From Tepidamorphaceae bacterium (GTDB lineage: Bacteria > Pseudomonadota > Alphaproteobacteria > Rhizobiales > Tepidamorphaceae), in contig JANQNT010000002.1 of the NCBI GenBank assembly GCA_028279445.1, positions 62,001-126,000 of the forward strand: a DNA stretch of 64,000 nt, written 5' to 3'. The position numbers were made by a program, and so were the translations under genes. Shown here one piece after another: positions 16,985 through 27,515 of this stretch (its first letter is position 1; each line of letters begins with the position of its first letter). The notes under the pieces are model-generated. The model was given only the letters and a program-made list of their open reading frames with translations. It was not told the origin of the DNA and did no database searches.

Positions 16985-18037
16985 ATGGCCGAGACGCCCA
17001 GCAAGGATGACGCCGCGGGAGCCACGCCCGGTCCGGTTCTGGTGACAGGCACCGCCGGCTTCATCGGCTCCTTCGTCGCCGAACGCTATCTTGCCGCCGG
17101 CATCCCGGTCATCGGCATCGACAGCCTGAACGCCTACTACGATACCAGGCTCAAACACGACCGCCTTGACCGGCTGAACCAGCATGCCGGCTTTACCCAG
17201 CACGAAGTGAATGTCGCGGATCGCGGCGCGATGGAGGCGATCTTCGCCGACGCCAATCCGGCGACGGTCATCCACCTGGCCGCCCAGGCCGGCGTGCGTC
17301 ACTCGCTGACCCACCCTTACGACTACGCGCATGCCAACCTGACCGGCTTCATGACGGTGCTGGAGTGCTGCCGCCAGTCCGGCACGGCACATCTGGTCTA
17401 TGCCTCCACCAGCTCCGTCTACGGATTGCGCAGCGACTTCCCCCTGAGCGAGCACAAGGTCGCCGACCACCCGTTGAGCCTCTACGCGGCGACCAAGCGT
17501 TCAAACGAGCTGATGGCGCATTCCTACGCTCATCTCTACCGCCTGCCCGTCACGGGGCTGCGCTTCTTCACGGTCTACGGCCCGTGGGGACGGCCGGACA
17601 TGGCTTATTTCCTGTTCACCCGGGCGATCCTGGCCGGCGAGCCGATCGACGTCTTCAACGCCGGCAACATGCATCGCGACTTCACCTATATCGACGACAT
17701 CGTCGAGAGCATCATCCGGATCGCCGCACGGCCGGCCCGGCCCGCCGCCGAATTCGACAGCGCCGACCCGGATCCGGCCATGTCCACCGCTCCGTTCCGC
17801 GTCTACAACATCGGCAACAGCACGCCCGTCCTGCTCGACGAGATGATCGTCACGCTGGAGCAACTGCTCGACCGCAAGGCGATCCGCCGCGACAGACCCA
17901 TGCAGCCAGGCGACGTGCTGGCGACCCATGCGGACAACAGCGACCTGATCGCCGCGACGGGTTACACGCCCGCCACAAGCCTGCGCGACGGGCTTGCCCG
18001 CTTCGTCGACTGGTATCGGGATTACTACGGCGTCTGA
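16985..18037 (+). CDS. UDP-glucuronate 4-epimerase-like NAD-dependent epimerase
   Basis: A 350-residue short-chain dehydrogenase/reductase of the extended class. The NAD-binding TGTAGFIGS motif (about 19-27), [18 protein letters not shown], the catalytic Ser with YAATK (Tyr-x-x-x-Lys), and [17 protein letters not shown] are those of bacterial UDP-glucuronate 4-epimerases, which make UDP-galacturonate for LPS or capsule. GalE-like alternatives cannot be fully excluded. It has its own upstream gap of 145 bases, and its last 13 bases overlap the end of the convergent ispG gene. Confidence 0.88.
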   Translation: MAETPSKDDAAGATPGPVLVTGTAGFIGSFVAERYLAAGIPVIGIDSLNAYYDTRLKHDRLDRLNQHAGFTQHEVNVADRGAMEAIFADANPATVIHLAAQAGVRHSLTHPYDYAHANLTGFMTVLECCRQSGTAHLVYASTSSVYGLRSDFPLSEHKVADHPLSLYAATKRSNELMAHSYAHLYRLPVTGLRFFTVYGPWGRPDMAYFLFTRAILAGEPIDVFNAGNMHRDFTYIDDIVESIIRIAARPARPAAEFDSADPDPAMSTAPFRVYNIGNSTPVLLDEMIVTLEQLLDRKAIRRDRPMQPGDVLATHADNSDLIAATGYTPATSLRDGLARFVDWYRDYYGV

Positions 18038-19320
18038 GCAGGCGCGCCCGCGCCGTCGGCCCTGTCGCCGAAGCGGCGCTCAATGTAGTCGATGACCAGC
18101 GCCTTGAAGTCCGCCGCGAGCGTCGGGCCGCGCAGGGTCAGCGCCTTCTTGCCGTCGATGAAGACCGGTGCGGTGGGCTGCTCGCCGGTGCCGGGCAGCG
18201 AGATGCCGATATCGGCATGCTTGGATTCGCCGGGGCCGTTGACGATGCACCCCATCACCGCGACGTTGAGCTCCTCGACACCGGGGTACTTCTCCCGCCA
18301 AACCGGCATTTCGCTGTGCAGGAAGCCCTCGATCTCCTGAGCCAGTTCCTGGAACACCGTCGACGTGGTGCGCCCGCATCCCGGACACGCCGCCACCACC
18401 GGAACGAAGCTGCGCAGCCCCATGGTCTGCAGGATCTCCTGCGCCACCTTGACCTCGCGTGTCCGGTCGCCGCCGGGCTCCGGCGTCAGTGAGACGCGGA
18501 TCGTGTCGCCGATCCCCCTTTGCAGCAGGATGCCCATGGCCGCCGCCGACGCGGCGATGCCCTTGGTGCCCATGCCGGCTTCCGTCAGACCCAGATGCAG
18601 CGCGAAATTGCTGCGCGCCGCCAGCATCGAATAGACCGCGACCAGATCCTGCACCTGGCTGACCTTGGCCGACAGCACAATGCGCGACGCCGGCAGGCCA
18701 ACGCGCAGGGCATCCTCGGCCGACAGCAGCGCCGACTGCACCATCGCCTCGTGCATCACCTCGCGCGCCGACTTGGGCTGGGCCGAAACTGCATTCTCGT
18801 CCATCAGCCTGGTCAGCAGCGCCTGGTCCAGCGAGCCCCAGTTGACGCCGATGCGCACCGGCTTGTCGTAGTGGATCGCCCGTTCGATGATGGCGCCGAA
18901 CTGGGCGTCCTTCTTCTCCTTGAAGCCCACATTGCCCGGATTGATCCGGTACTTCGCCAGCGCTTCCGCGCAGGCCGGATGATCGGCCAGCAACTGGTGG
19001 CCGATATAGTGGAAGTCGCCGACCAGCGGCACGTCGACACCGCGCAGCATCAGCCGGTCGCGGATATGCGGCACGGCAGCGGCCGCCTCGTCGCGGTCGA
19101 CGGTGATACGCACGATCTCCGAGCCCGCCCGCGCCAGCGCGGCCACCTGCTCCACCGTGGACTCGATGTCGGCGGTGTCGGTATTGGTCATCGACTGCAC
19201 GACAACCGGCGCAGGCCCGCCCATGGTGACGCCGCCGATCGTCACCGGCACCGTTTCATGGCGCGGCGCCGGGCCGATCGGCTCGGGCTGAATCGCATCG
19301 ATGGGTTCGGGCTTGTTCAT
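18025..19320 (-). CDS. ispG: 4-hydroxy-3-methylbut-2-en-1-yl diphosphate synthase
   Basis: A 431-residue IspG/GcpE of the MEP isoprenoid pathway, reducing methylerythritol cyclodiphosphate with a [4Fe-4S] cluster. [18 protein letters not shown] opens the TIM-barrel domain; the C-terminal cluster cysteines are in CPGCGRT and CIVNGPGE. It is of the short bacterial form without the plant/chlamydial insertion. Its 3' end overlaps the convergent epimerase gene by 13 bases. The pathway link with the polyprenyl synthase nearby is by function, not by operon. Confidence 0.95.
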   Translation of the reverse strand: MNKPEPIDAIQPEPIGPAPRHETVPVTIGGVTMGGPAPVVVQSMTNTDTADIESTVEQVAALARAGSEIVRITVDRDEAAAAVPHIRDRLMLRGVDVPLVGDFHYIGHQLLADHPACAEALAKYRINPGNVGFKEKKDAQFGAIIERAIHYDKPVRIGVNWGSLDQALLTRLMDENAVSAQPKSAREVMHEAMVQSALLSAEDALRVGLPASRIVLSAKVSQVQDLVAVYSMLAARSNFALHLGLTEAGMGTKGIAASAAAMGILLQRGIGDTIRVSLTPEPGGDRTREVKVAQEILQTMGLRSFVPVVAACPGCGRTTSTVFQELAQEIEGFLHSEMPVWREKYPGVEELNVAVMGCIVNGPGESKHADIGISLPGTGEQPTAPVFIDGKKALTLRGPTLAADFKALVIDYIERRFGDRADGAGAPAQTP

Positions 19321-19452
19321 GCCGTGATCCGTCTCCTCGAAAAACTATAGCGCCCGGTGCCCAGTTTGCCCATGGCGCTTCGCGGACGCAGCGACCCAAA
19401 GTGGCCGCACGTCGTTGCCCAAACCGGCTGGCCATATGGCCGCCAACCGATT

Positions 19453-19469
19453 ATGTTGCATTGCAACAT
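19453..19469. promoter_or_regulatory. 17-bp palindromic operator ahead of 3-hydroxybutyrate dehydrogenase
   Basis: ATGTTGCA (19453-19460), one central T, and TGCAACAT (19462-19469) form a perfect dyad 20 bases before the dehydrogenase ATG. The position between the expected promoter and ribosome-binding site suggests a repressor site; PhaR, which controls polyhydroxybutyrate genes and binds TGC/GCA dyads, is one candidate. Confidence 0.5.
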
Positions 19470-19489
19470 CACGCCGACCGGAGCATCCC

Positions 19490-20281
19490 ATGACCCCCGA
19501 CCTGCAGGACAAGACCGCCGTCATCACCGGTTCCACCAGCGGGATCGGGCTGGAGATCGCCAATGCGCTCGCCGGGGCGGGAGCCAACGTGGTGATCAAT
19601 GGGCTCGGCGATGCCGCCCACAACGATTCGCTGCGCGCGGAAATCGCCGAAAGACATGGGGTCACCTGCCTGTTCTCGCCCGCCAACATGCTGCACGCCG
19701 ACGAGATCGAAACCATGATCGCCATGGCCGCCGAACAGCTCGGCGGTGTCGATATCCTGGTCAACAATGCCGGCATCCAGCACGTCGCGCCGCTGGAGGA
19801 GTTCCCACCGCAAAAGTGGGACGCGATCATCGGCATAAACCTGACGGCGCCGTTTCACGCCATCCGCGCCGCGGTCCCGCACATGAAAAGGGCCGGTTGG
19901 GGGCGGATCATCTCGACCGCCTCGGCGCATGCCAGCGACGCGTCCCCGTTCAAGTCCGCCTATGTGGCGGCAAAGCACGGGCTGCTCGGGCTGACCAAGG
20001 TTGCCGCGCTGGAGCTTGCCAGGTCCGGTGCCACGGCGAACTGCATCTCGCCGGGCTATGTCTGGACCCCGCTGGTGGAGGAGCAGATTCCCGATACCAT
20101 GGAGGCGCGCGGCCTGACGCGCGAACAGGTCATCGAGGACGTGCTGCTCGACGCCCAGCCCACCAAGCAGTTCGTCACGTCACGGCAAGTGGCCGAGGCG
20201 GCGCTGTTCCTGTGCTCGGAAGCGGCCAGCCAGATAACCGGCGCCAACATCGCCATGGATGGCGGCTGGACCGCGCAGTAG
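19490..20281 (+). CDS. bdhA: 3-hydroxybutyrate dehydrogenase
   Basis: A 263-residue classical short-chain dehydrogenase that interconverts 3-hydroxybutyrate and acetoacetate with NAD, in polyhydroxybutyrate turnover. The cofactor motif TGSTSGIGLEIA lies near residues 11-22, NNAGIQHVAPLEEF follows, and the catalytic set is STASAHASDASPFKSAYVAAKHG (Ser, Tyr, Lys). The C-terminal AMDGGWTAQ ending is typical of BdhA. ATG 19490 with GGAG ahead is chosen over ATG 19415, which would add 25 non-homologous residues. A patatin gene follows after 21 bases. Confidence 0.93.
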   Translation: MTPDLQDKTAVITGSTSGIGLEIANALAGAGANVVINGLGDAAHNDSLRAEIAERHGVTCLFSPANMLHADEIETMIAMAAEQLGGVDILVNNAGIQHVAPLEEFPPQKWDAIIGINLTAPFHAIRAAVPHMKRAGWGRIISTASAHASDASPFKSAYVAAKHGLLGLTKVAALELARSGATANCISPGYVWTPLVEEQIPDTMEARGLTREQVIEDVLLDAQPTKQFVTSRQVAEAALFLCSEAASQITGANIAMDGGWTAQ

Positions 20282-20302
20282 ATCTAGGGGACGTACAGCA
20301 TC

Positions 20303-21379
20303 ATGGCCAAAGGCGTCACCAAGCGCATCAAGCAGGCCGTTGGCGGCAAGCGACGGCAGGGCGACAACGCCAAGAAGATCAATCTGGCGCTGCAGGGCGG
20401 CGGTGCGCACGGCGCCTATACCTGGGGCGTGCTCGACTATCTGCTGGAGGATGGCCGCACCACCATCGAGGGCATTTCCGGCACCAGCGCGGGCGCCATG
20501 AACGCCGTCGTGCTGCTGGACGGCTGGGTGCGCGGCGGGCGCGACGGCGCGCGCGAGCAGCTTGAACGCTTCTGGCGCGGCGTCAGCCGGGGCGGCGGCG
20601 TCTCGGGGCCGCCGCAATCGGTGCTGGATGCCATGCTGAGCTTCTGGCACGTGCCCCAGGTCACCACCACCGGCATCTTCAATCTCATCAACCACTTCAC
20701 CTCGCCCTACGACATCAACCCGCTGAACATCAATCCGCTCAAGGACTTGCTCGACCGGCTGGTCGATTTCGACCGTGTGCATGCCTGCACCGACATCAGC
20801 CTGTACATCTCCGCCACCAACGTGCGCACCGGCAAGATCAAGGTGTTCGAGGGTACCGACATCTGTTCCGACGCGGTGATGGCCTCCGCCTGCCTGCCGA
20901 TGCTGTTTCAGGCCGTGGACATCGACGGCGAGCCCTACTGGGACGGCGGTTACATGGGCAACCCGGCGCTGTTCCCGTTCTTCGATCCGGAAACCGCAAG
21001 TCGCGACATCCTGCTGGTGCAGATCAACCCGATCGTCCGCGACGAGGTCCCCACCAGCCCGCACGAAATCATGGAGCGGGTCAGCGAGATCACCTTCAAC
21101 GCCTCGCTGCTGCGCGAGTTCCGCGCCATCGAGTTCGTCAACCGCCTTGTCGACGACAAGCGCCTCGGCGGCACCAAGTACAAGCAGACCCGCATGCACC
21201 GCATCGACGCGGATGCGGAGCTGCGCCAGTACTCCGCCGCCACCAAGTTCGACACCCGCTGGACCTTCTTCCAGAAGCTGCACGACATCGGCCGCGACAG
21301 CGCCGCGCGCTGGCTCGACGAGAACTACGCCAATATCGGCAAGCGCGGTACGCTCAATCTGCAAGACGCATACAGTTGA
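20303..21379 (+). CDS. Patatin-like phospholipase
   Basis: A 358-residue patatin-family serine hydrolase. GGGAHGAY supplies the oxyanion hole (about 33-40), GTSAG the nucleophile Ser (GxSxG), and DGGYMGNPAL the catalytic Asp of the Ser-Asp dyad. The N-terminus is basic and has no signal peptide, so the enzyme is probably cytoplasmic. In Hyphomicrobiales such patatins commonly follow bdhA; a role in polyhydroxybutyrate or lipid mobilisation is an inference from this linkage. AGGGGACG precedes the ATG. The stop overlaps the region of the next start. Confidence 0.9.
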   Translation: MAKGVTKRIKQAVGGKRRQGDNAKKINLALQGGGAHGAYTWGVLDYLLEDGRTTIEGISGTSAGAMNAVVLLDGWVRGGRDGAREQLERFWRGVSRGGGVSGPPQSVLDAMLSFWHVPQVTTTGIFNLINHFTSPYDINPLNINPLKDLLDRLVDFDRVHACTDISLYISATNVRTGKIKVFEGTDICSDAVMASACLPMLFQAVDIDGEPYWDGGYMGNPALFPFFDPETASRDILLVQINPIVRDEVPTSPHEIMERVSEITFNASLLREFRAIEFVNRLVDDKRLGGTKYKQTRMHRIDADAELRQYSAATKFDTRWTFFQKLHDIGRDSAARWLDENYANIGKRGTLNLQDAYS

Positions 21380-21393
21380 ACGGGGACAGACAG

Positions 21394-22086
21394 TTGAGCC
21401 GGTATCTGTCCCTCGTTGCGGGATTGGCCATCGCCCTGATGGCCGCCGCGGCCTTGGCGCAAAGCGCACCGCCCATGCCGCGCGAGAAGCCGAAGCCACC
21501 AGCACGCACGCAGGCGCCCGCCAGCGCACTTTGCAGCGGGCTGCTCGACGGCCTTGCTATCGAGGCCCGCGCGATGGCGCCGATCCGCGAGGGTGCCTGC
21601 GGCGCGGAGACGGTGATCAGCGTGCGCGCCGCCGGCGTCAATCGCGCCATCAAGCTGTCGCCGTCAGCGACGATCAACTGTCCGGTGGCACGCTCGCTGG
21701 CGAAGTGGCTGTCCACCGCGGTCGATCCTGCGGCTGTCGAACTGCTCGGCAGCCGGGTCGCGTCCATCCGCGTGGCCGCATCCTATGCCTGCCGCACCCG
21801 CAACCATATCAGGGGCGCCAGGCTCTCCGAGCACGCCAAGGCGAACGCCATCGACATCTCCGCCTTCGTGCTGGCCGATGGGCGGCGCATCGACGTCAGG
21901 CCCTATCGCAGGGGGTTGAGGCTGTGGCCGGCCAGCCGCAAGGTGCGCTTTCTCGCACGCGTCCGGAAAGCGGCCTGCGGTCCGTTCCGCACGGTGTTGG
22001 GGCCGGGCGCCGATGCCTTCCATGACGACCATTTCCACCTCGACATGGCCAAGCGCCGCCAGGGCTCCGCACCCATCTGCCGCTGA
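21394..22086 (+). CDS. Extensin-family exported protein
   Basis: About 230 residues. An N-terminal signal peptide (LSLVAGLAIALMAAAALAQ) and a Pro/Lys-rich linker precede the extensin-like C-terminal domain: CSGLLDGL, CGAETVISV, INCPVARSLAKW, the SYACRTRNHIRGARLSEHAKANAIDISAF core and HDDHFHLDMA. The His/Asp arrangement resembles LAS-type metallopeptidases (the D-Ala-D-Ala dipeptidase group), so peptidoglycan hydrolysis is plausible but unproven. The start is TTG 21394 with GGGGA seven bases ahead; TTG 21376, overlapping the patatin stop, is an alternative. Confidence 0.85.
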   Translation: MSRYLSLVAGLAIALMAAAALAQSAPPMPREKPKPPARTQAPASALCSGLLDGLAIEARAMAPIREGACGAETVISVRAAGVNRAIKLSPSATINCPVARSLAKWLSTAVDPAAVELLGSRVASIRVAASYACRTRNHIRGARLSEHAKANAIDISAFVLADGRRIDVRPYRRGLRLWPASRKVRFLARVRKAACGPFRTVLGPGADAFHDDHFHLDMAKRRQGSAPICR

Positions 22087-22253
22087 TCGGGCACAGCGTG
22101 CCGCACCTGGTCGCACAACATGTCGCCCGGCAAGAGGCCGACCTACGCGAATTGACCCGCGAGGGCCGATTTCCGCTGGCCTCCATGGCCAAAACACCGG
22201 ATGATCATCAAGCTGATTTTCACGTGCCGCCCCCAGCACGAGGTCCGATTCCG

Positions 22254-25200
22254 ATGACATCCCCTGCCGCATTCGCCCCGCTCCCCACCGCGAGACCTGC
22301 CCGCGCGACGGCCTGGATAGCAGCACTACTCACCGCGCTTCTGGCACTCCTGATCGGGTCGGCGGCACTCGCCGGCACGCCATCGACCGCGCATATCAGC
22401 GCGCAGTTGAAGAGCGAGGCGGTGCGCCTGGAAGCCGCGCTGCGGCGCGACACGCCGATGCCCGACGATAACGCGGCGGTGTTGCTTGATCGCGCGGCCG
22501 GCGCCATCGAGGTGGGCGAACAGGCGGCGGCCCGCAACCTGTATCGCAGCTCCCTGCGCGCCGATCCGCAGAACGCCCGTGCCTGGCTGGGCCTCGCCAA
22601 TGTCGCCCGGCAGATGCGCAGCGACGACTGGCGTGAACGCACACGGTTACAAAGCGAGGCCAGGGCCGGTGCCTATCTCGCCTTCGTGCGTGCCGGCAAC
22701 GACGCGCTGCGCGCCAGCGCGCTGGCGAGCCTCGCCGCAGCCTACGTCGCGACCTCCAACTGGCGCCCGGCCATCGATGCCTATCGGGCGAGCCTTGGCT
22801 TCGAGGACAATGCCGGCGTGCGCGCGCTTTATGCCGAGCTGCGCGGCGAACACGGCTTCCGGGTGCTCGACTACAGCGTCGATTCCGACGCCGCCGCGCC
22901 GCGCATCTGCATCCAGTTCTCCGAGCGCCTCGATACCGGAACCCGTGATTTCGCACCGTACGTGATCGTCGGCAACGCGGCCGATACGGCCTTGAGCGTC
23001 AGCGGATCGGAAATCTGCATCAGCGGCGTCGAGCACGGCCGCCACTACGACATCGTGCTGCGCGCCGGCCTGCCGTCGGACATCGACGAGGCGCTCGAAG
23101 GCGCCGCCGACTATCGCGTCTATGTGCGCGACCGCCGCCCCTCGGTGCGCTTCACCGGACGCAACTACGTGCTCGCCGCCAGCGGCCAGTCGGGCATCCC
23201 CGTGGTCAGCGTCAACACGGCAAGCGTCGATCTTGAAATCCACCGCATCGGCGTGCGCGGCCTGGCCGAACTGCTGCGCGGCGGCCGGTTCCTGGAACAG
23301 CTTGCCGGCGTCGCGCTGGAAAGCCTGCGCGAGGAAACCGCGATACCGGTGTGGTCCGGCAGCATGGACGTGGAGGAGGACCGCAACCGCGACGTGACCA
23401 CGGCCATGCCGGTGCTGGAAGCGACCGGGACACTCGAACCCGGCGTCTATGTCATGAGCGCCAGCGCCGCGGGCACCGACCCCGATCCCTGGACCGAGCG
23501 GGCGACACAGTGGTTCGTCGTCTCCGACATCGGTCTCACCGCCATCACCGCTGATGACGGCATTCACGTTGTGGTCCGCTCGCTGGCGAGCGCCGAACCG
23601 CTCGGCGGTGTTTCCCTGCAACTGATCGCCCGCAACAACGACCAGCTTGCCGGCGCCACCAGCGATGCTGACGGTGTCGCCCGCTTCCCCGCCGGGCTGT
23701 CACGCGGCACCGGCGGGCAGGCGCCAGGCGTGCTGATTGCGCGTGTCGGTGACAGCGATTTCGGCTTTCTCGATCTGAGCGCGCAGGGCTTCGACTTCAC
23801 CGATCGCGGCGTCGAGGGGCGCCTTGCGCCAGGACCGCTCGACGCCTTCGTCTACACCGATCGCGGTGTCTACCGGCCGGGCGAACGGGTCCATGTGGGC
23901 GCGCTGCTGCGCGGACGCCAGGGCGCCGCCATGCCTGAACTGCCCCTGACGCTCGTGGCCGAGCGCCCGGACGGTGTCGAACAGTCCCGCGTCCAGCTTG
24001 CCGATGGGGGCGCCGGCGGCCGCGTGCACACGCTCGACCTGCTGAGCGAGGCGATGACCGGCACCTGGCGGTTACGCGCCTATGTCGATCCCGACGGCGA
24101 TTCCGTGGGCGAGGCGGCCTTCCTCGTCGAGGACTACGTCCCCGAGCGCATCGCCCTGACGCTGACCGCGCCCGAAAGCCATCCCGCACGCGGCGGCACG
24201 ACCGAGATCAGGCTCGACGCGCAGTATCTCTACGGCGCTCCGGCCGGCGGACTGGAGATTGGCGGCGAGGTGCTGGTGCGCCCCGGTGAGGCGGCGCTGC
24301 CTGGTCTGGACGGCTATGTCTACGGCCTCGACGACGAGGCCGCCGAAACCGCACTTGCCACCATTCCCACAACGCTGCGCACCGATGCGGACGGCCGCGC
24401 CATCGTCGCCGTGGACCTGCCGCGCGCCTATGTGCCGCGACCGCTGGAAGCGCGCATCACCCTTCGCGTGACCGAAGCAGGCGGGCGGGCCGTCTCGCGC
24501 AATGTCACGGTTCCACTGCAACCCGACGGTCCTGTCGTCGCGCTGCGTCCGCTTCAGTCTCCCGAGGCTCTGGCGCCGGGATCGGATGCAGAATTCGAGG
24601 TCGTTCTCGCCAACACCGACGGCAGCCTGGCGGCAAGCACCGGCGCGAGCTGGGAACTGCTGGCCGTCGAGCGCGACTGGCAATGGTACAGCTATGATGG
24701 GCGCTGGCGCGCCGAAGCCGTCGACCGCACCCGCCGGCTGGCCAGTGGCAACATCGACCTGACAACCGATGGTCCGGTGCGCATCGCCGCGCCACTGGGC
24801 TGGGGCACCCACCGCCTGGTGGTCACGACCGCCGACGGCGCGCAGGAGACCAGCCATACCTTCGCCGTCGGCCATGGTGGCGTGGCGCCGGATTCGCCGG
24901 ACACCCTGGCGCTGACGCTGGACAAGGACAGCTACGCGACCGGCGAGAACATGGTGGTGCGCGTCGCACCGCGCTTCGACGCGAAGGTGACCATCGCCAT
25001 TCTCGGCGACGGGCTGAAGGCAATGAAGACGCTCGATGCCGGTCCCGGTGGTGTCGAGGCCACATTCACCGTTGCCGAAGACTGGGGCACCGGCGCCTAT
25101 GCCATCGCCTTCGCGCACCGGCCGCTGGATATCTCCGCCGGGCGCATGCCCGGCCGTGCCATCGGCCTCAAATGGTTCCCCGTCGCACGCGACACGCGGA

Positions 25201-27515
25201 CAATCGCCGTGTCTCTGGAAGCACCGGCGGAGGTGCGCCCCGGCACCGTCTTGGAGGCGCCCGTCCTGTTCGGCGGTCTTGAGCCGGGCGAGCGCGCCTA
25301 TGTCACCGTGGCCGCGGTCGATGTCGGCATTCTCAACCTGACCCGCTTCGAGAGCCCCGACCCGGTCGAGCACCTGCTCGGCCAGACGCGCCTGCCGGCG
25401 GACGTCCGCGATCTCTACGGCCATCTCATCGACGGCATGGGCACCAATGCCGGCCGCCTGCGCAGCGGCGGCGATGGCGCGCCCGGGCTGTTGGGGGACC
25501 CGCCGCCCGACCGCGAACCGGTGGCGCTGTTCTCCGGCATCCTGGAAGCCGACGCCAATGGCCGTGCGGTGGCCAATTTCGAGATGCCAGCCTTCGATGG
25601 CACGGTCCGGCTGATGGCGGTCGCATGGAGCGCCGGCCGGGTCGGGTCGGCGAGCGCCGATGTCCTGGTGCGCGATCCGATTGTCGTCTCGCTGACCGCG
25701 CCGCGCTTTCTGGCCGTCGGCGACCGTTCCAGCATCGGGCTCAGCGTCCACAACATCACCGGCCCGCCCGGCCCCTACGAGGTGACGGCATTCGCCGATG
25801 GTCCGCTCGGCATCGATGGCGGGAGCGCGGCGCAGACATTGATGCTCGACAGCGGCATGCGCGTCGACGTCACGCTGCCGGTCAGCGCCACCGACGTTGG
25901 CCCCGCCGCGCTTCGGGTGGCGATCAGCGGGCCCGGCGTGATGCTGGAACGCACTGTCGGCCTCGACGTTTCGCCGGCAAGCCCGCTGGTCGAACGGCTG
26001 GTGATCGAGGAGCTGGCCCCCAGCGCCACCCTGACGCTCACCAGCGATCTGGTCGAGGGACTGATACCCGGCACCGGACGGGTGTCGGCCGCCGCAAGCC
26101 CGCTGTCGACCATCCTGCGGGGTTTCAATCCGCAGGCAACCGTGCGCGCGCTCGACGATTATCCGTATGCCTGCAGCGAGCAACTCGTCAGCCGCGCCCT
26201 GCCGCTGCTGACGCGCGATGCGCTGGCCACCGGATACGCGCTCGGCACCGATGAGGAGATCGCCGCGCGCATCGACATGACCATCGCCCGGGTGCTGTCA
26301 CGCCAGACGACGGCCGGCGGCTTCGGCCTGTGGCGGCCCGATGACGGCGGACTTTGGCTGAATGCGTTCGTCACCGACTTCCTGACCAGGGCGCGCGAGC
26401 GCGGCCACGAGGTCCCGACAGCGGCCCTGACCAGCGCCCTCGATCGGCTGCGCAACGGCCTCGTCAACGCGGTCAACTACGACGAGGACAATGCCGGTCT
26501 TGCCTATGCGGCCTACGTGCTGGCGCGCAACGGCCGGCCCATCGGCAACGACGTGCGCTATTTGTCCGACACCCGGCTTGAGCGCTTTGCGAGCCCGTTG
26601 GCGCGCGCCCGGATCGCCGCCGCGCTGACCATGTTCGGCGAACAGGAGCGCGCCGGCGTGGTCTTCGCCAATGCGGTGGCAAGCCTTGGCGAGGCCCCGG
26701 GCGCGGGCCTGCGCGCCGATTTCGGCTCCGCGCTTCGCGACAGCGCCGCGCTACTGACCCTGCTGGTTGAGGCGAACGTCGGCGGCGAACCCGCCGCCGA
26801 GGCACGCCGACACCTGACCGAGCGCTGGCGTGGCCGCACCGTGACCAGCACCCAGGAGAAGGCCTGGCTGCTGGCTGCCGCCGACGCCTTGAAGCGCGAG
26901 GCCGATAGCTGGCGCTTCTCCGTCGACGGCGCGGTGGTCTCCGGTCCGCTTACCGTGGACGTACCGGCCGACCGATTGAGCGTTCAGGACGTGGCGATCC
27001 GCAATGACGGCGACGCGCCCGCGCGCATTGCCGTGACGGTGGCCGGTCACCCGGTCGATCCTTTGCCGCCCGCCAGCAACGGCTATCGCATCGAGCGCAC
27101 GCTCTACCGTCTCGATGGCAGTGAGGTCGACGGCGATACGGTCGCGCGCAACGAGCGCCTTGTGGTGGTGCTGCGCATCACCGAGGAAGAGGCGCAGGGC
27201 GCCCGCGCGCTGGTCGTCGACTATCTGCCGGCCGGCTTCGAGGTGGAGAACCCAAGCCTCGTCGACGGCGGCGGGCTTGAGGCATTCCCCTGGCTGGTCC
27301 GTCAGGTCGAGCCGGTCCATGTCTCCTTCCGCGACGACCGGATCGTCGCAGCCTTCAACCGCGCCAAGGGCCAGTCCGCCTTCTTCGACGTCGCCTATGT
27401 GGTGCGTGCGGTCAGGCCCGGCGCCTACGCGCATCCCGCCGCCATCGTGGAAGACATGTATCGGCCGGAGCGCTTCGGACGCACCGGCTTTGCAAGCCTG
27501 AACGTCACCGACTGA
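22254..27515 (+). CDS. Bacterial alpha-2-macroglobulin family protein
   Basis: A giant 1753-residue periplasmic protease trap. After a signal peptide (WIAALLTALLALLIGSAALAG) come a TPR-like stretch (about 70-190), a run of macroglobulin beta-sandwich domains, and the complement-like helical domain. The thioester motif CSEQ, which covalently captures attacking proteases, is intact at about 1307-1310 in YPYACSEQLVSRALPLL. ATG 22254 was chosen over an in-frame ATG at 22098 because the latter adds 52 polar residues before the signal. The TGA overlaps the ATG of pbpC by one base, the conserved pairing in which PBP1C is thought to repair the wall after envelope breach. Confidence 0.93.
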   Translation: MTSPAAFAPLPTARPARATAWIAALLTALLALLIGSAALAGTPSTAHISAQLKSEAVRLEAALRRDTPMPDDNAAVLLDRAAGAIEVGEQAAARNLYRSSLRADPQNARAWLGLANVARQMRSDDWRERTRLQSEARAGAYLAFVRAGNDALRASALASLAAAYVATSNWRPAIDAYRASLGFEDNAGVRALYAELRGEHGFRVLDYSVDSDAAAPRICIQFSERLDTGTRDFAPYVIVGNAADTALSVSGSEICISGVEHGRHYDIVLRAGLPSDIDEALEGAADYRVYVRDRRPSVRFTGRNYVLAASGQSGIPVVSVNTASVDLEIHRIGVRGLAELLRGGRFLEQLAGVALESLREETAIPVWSGSMDVEEDRNRDVTTAMPVLEATGTLEPGVYVMSASAAGTDPDPWTERATQWFVVSDIGLTAITADDGIHVVVRSLASAEPLGGVSLQLIARNNDQLAGATSDADGVARFPAGLSRGTGGQAPGVLIARVGDSDFGFLDLSAQGFDFTDRGVEGRLAPGPLDAFVYTDRGVYRPGERVHVGALLRGRQGAAMPELPLTLVAERPDGVEQSRVQLADGGAGGRVHTLDLLSEAMTGTWRLRAYVDPDGDSVGEAAFLVEDYVPERIALTLTAPESHPARGGTTEIRLDAQYLYGAPAGGLEIGGEVLVRPGEAALPGLDGYVYGLDDEAAETALATIPTTLRTDADGRAIVAVDLPRAYVPRPLEARITLRVTEAGGRAVSRNVTVPLQPDGPVVALRPLQSPEALAPGSDAEFEVVLANTDGSLAASTGASWELLAVERDWQWYSYDGRWRAEAVDRTRRLASGNIDLTTDGPVRIAAPLGWGTHRLVVTTADGAQETSHTFAVGHGGVAPDSPDTLALTLDKDSYATGENMVVRVAPRFDAKVTIAILGDGLKAMKTLDAGPGGVEATFTVAEDWGTGAYAIAFAHRPLDISAGRMPGRAIGLKWFPVARDTRTIAVSLEAPAEVRPGTVLEAPVLFGGLEPGERAYVTVAAVDVGILNLTRFESPDPVEHLLGQTRLPADVRDLYGHLIDGMGTNAGRLRSGGDGAPGLLGDPPPDREPVALFSGILEADANGRAVANFEMPAFDGTVRLMAVAWSAGRVGSASADVLVRDPIVVSLTAPRFLAVGDRSSIGLSVHNITGPPGPYEVTAFADGPLGIDGGSAAQTLMLDSGMRVDVTLPVSATDVGPAALRVAISGPGVMLERTVGLDVSPASPLVERLVIEELAPSATLTLTSDLVEGLIPGTGRVSAAASPLSTILRGFNPQATVRALDDYPYACSEQLVSRALPLLTRDALATGYALGTDEEIAARIDMTIARVLSRQTTAGGFGLWRPDDGGLWLNAFVTDFLTRARERGHEVPTAALTSALDRLRNGLVNAVNYDEDNAGLAYAAYVLARNGRPIGNDVRYLSDTRLERFASPLARARIAAALTMFGEQERAGVVFANAVASLGEAPGAGLRADFGSALRDSAALLTLLVEANVGGEPAAEARRHLTERWRGRTVTSTQEKAWLLAAADALKREADSWRFSVDGAVVSGPLTVDVPADRLSVQDVAIRNDGDAPARIAVTVAGHPVDPLPPASNGYRIERTLYRLDGSEVDGDTVARNERLVVVLRITEEEAQGARALVVDYLPAGFEVENPSLVDGGGLEAFPWLVRQVEPVHVSFRDDRIVAAFNRAKGQSAFFDVAYVVRAVRPGAYAHPAAIVEDMYRPERFGRTGFASLNVTD

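Noticed and set aside
24072..26183. A 703-codon open frame on the minus strand inside the macroglobulin gene
   Set aside because: It is antisense to a well-supported gene with intact CSEQ motif, has Arg/His/Gly-biased composition typical of GC-rich shadow frames, and matches no family.
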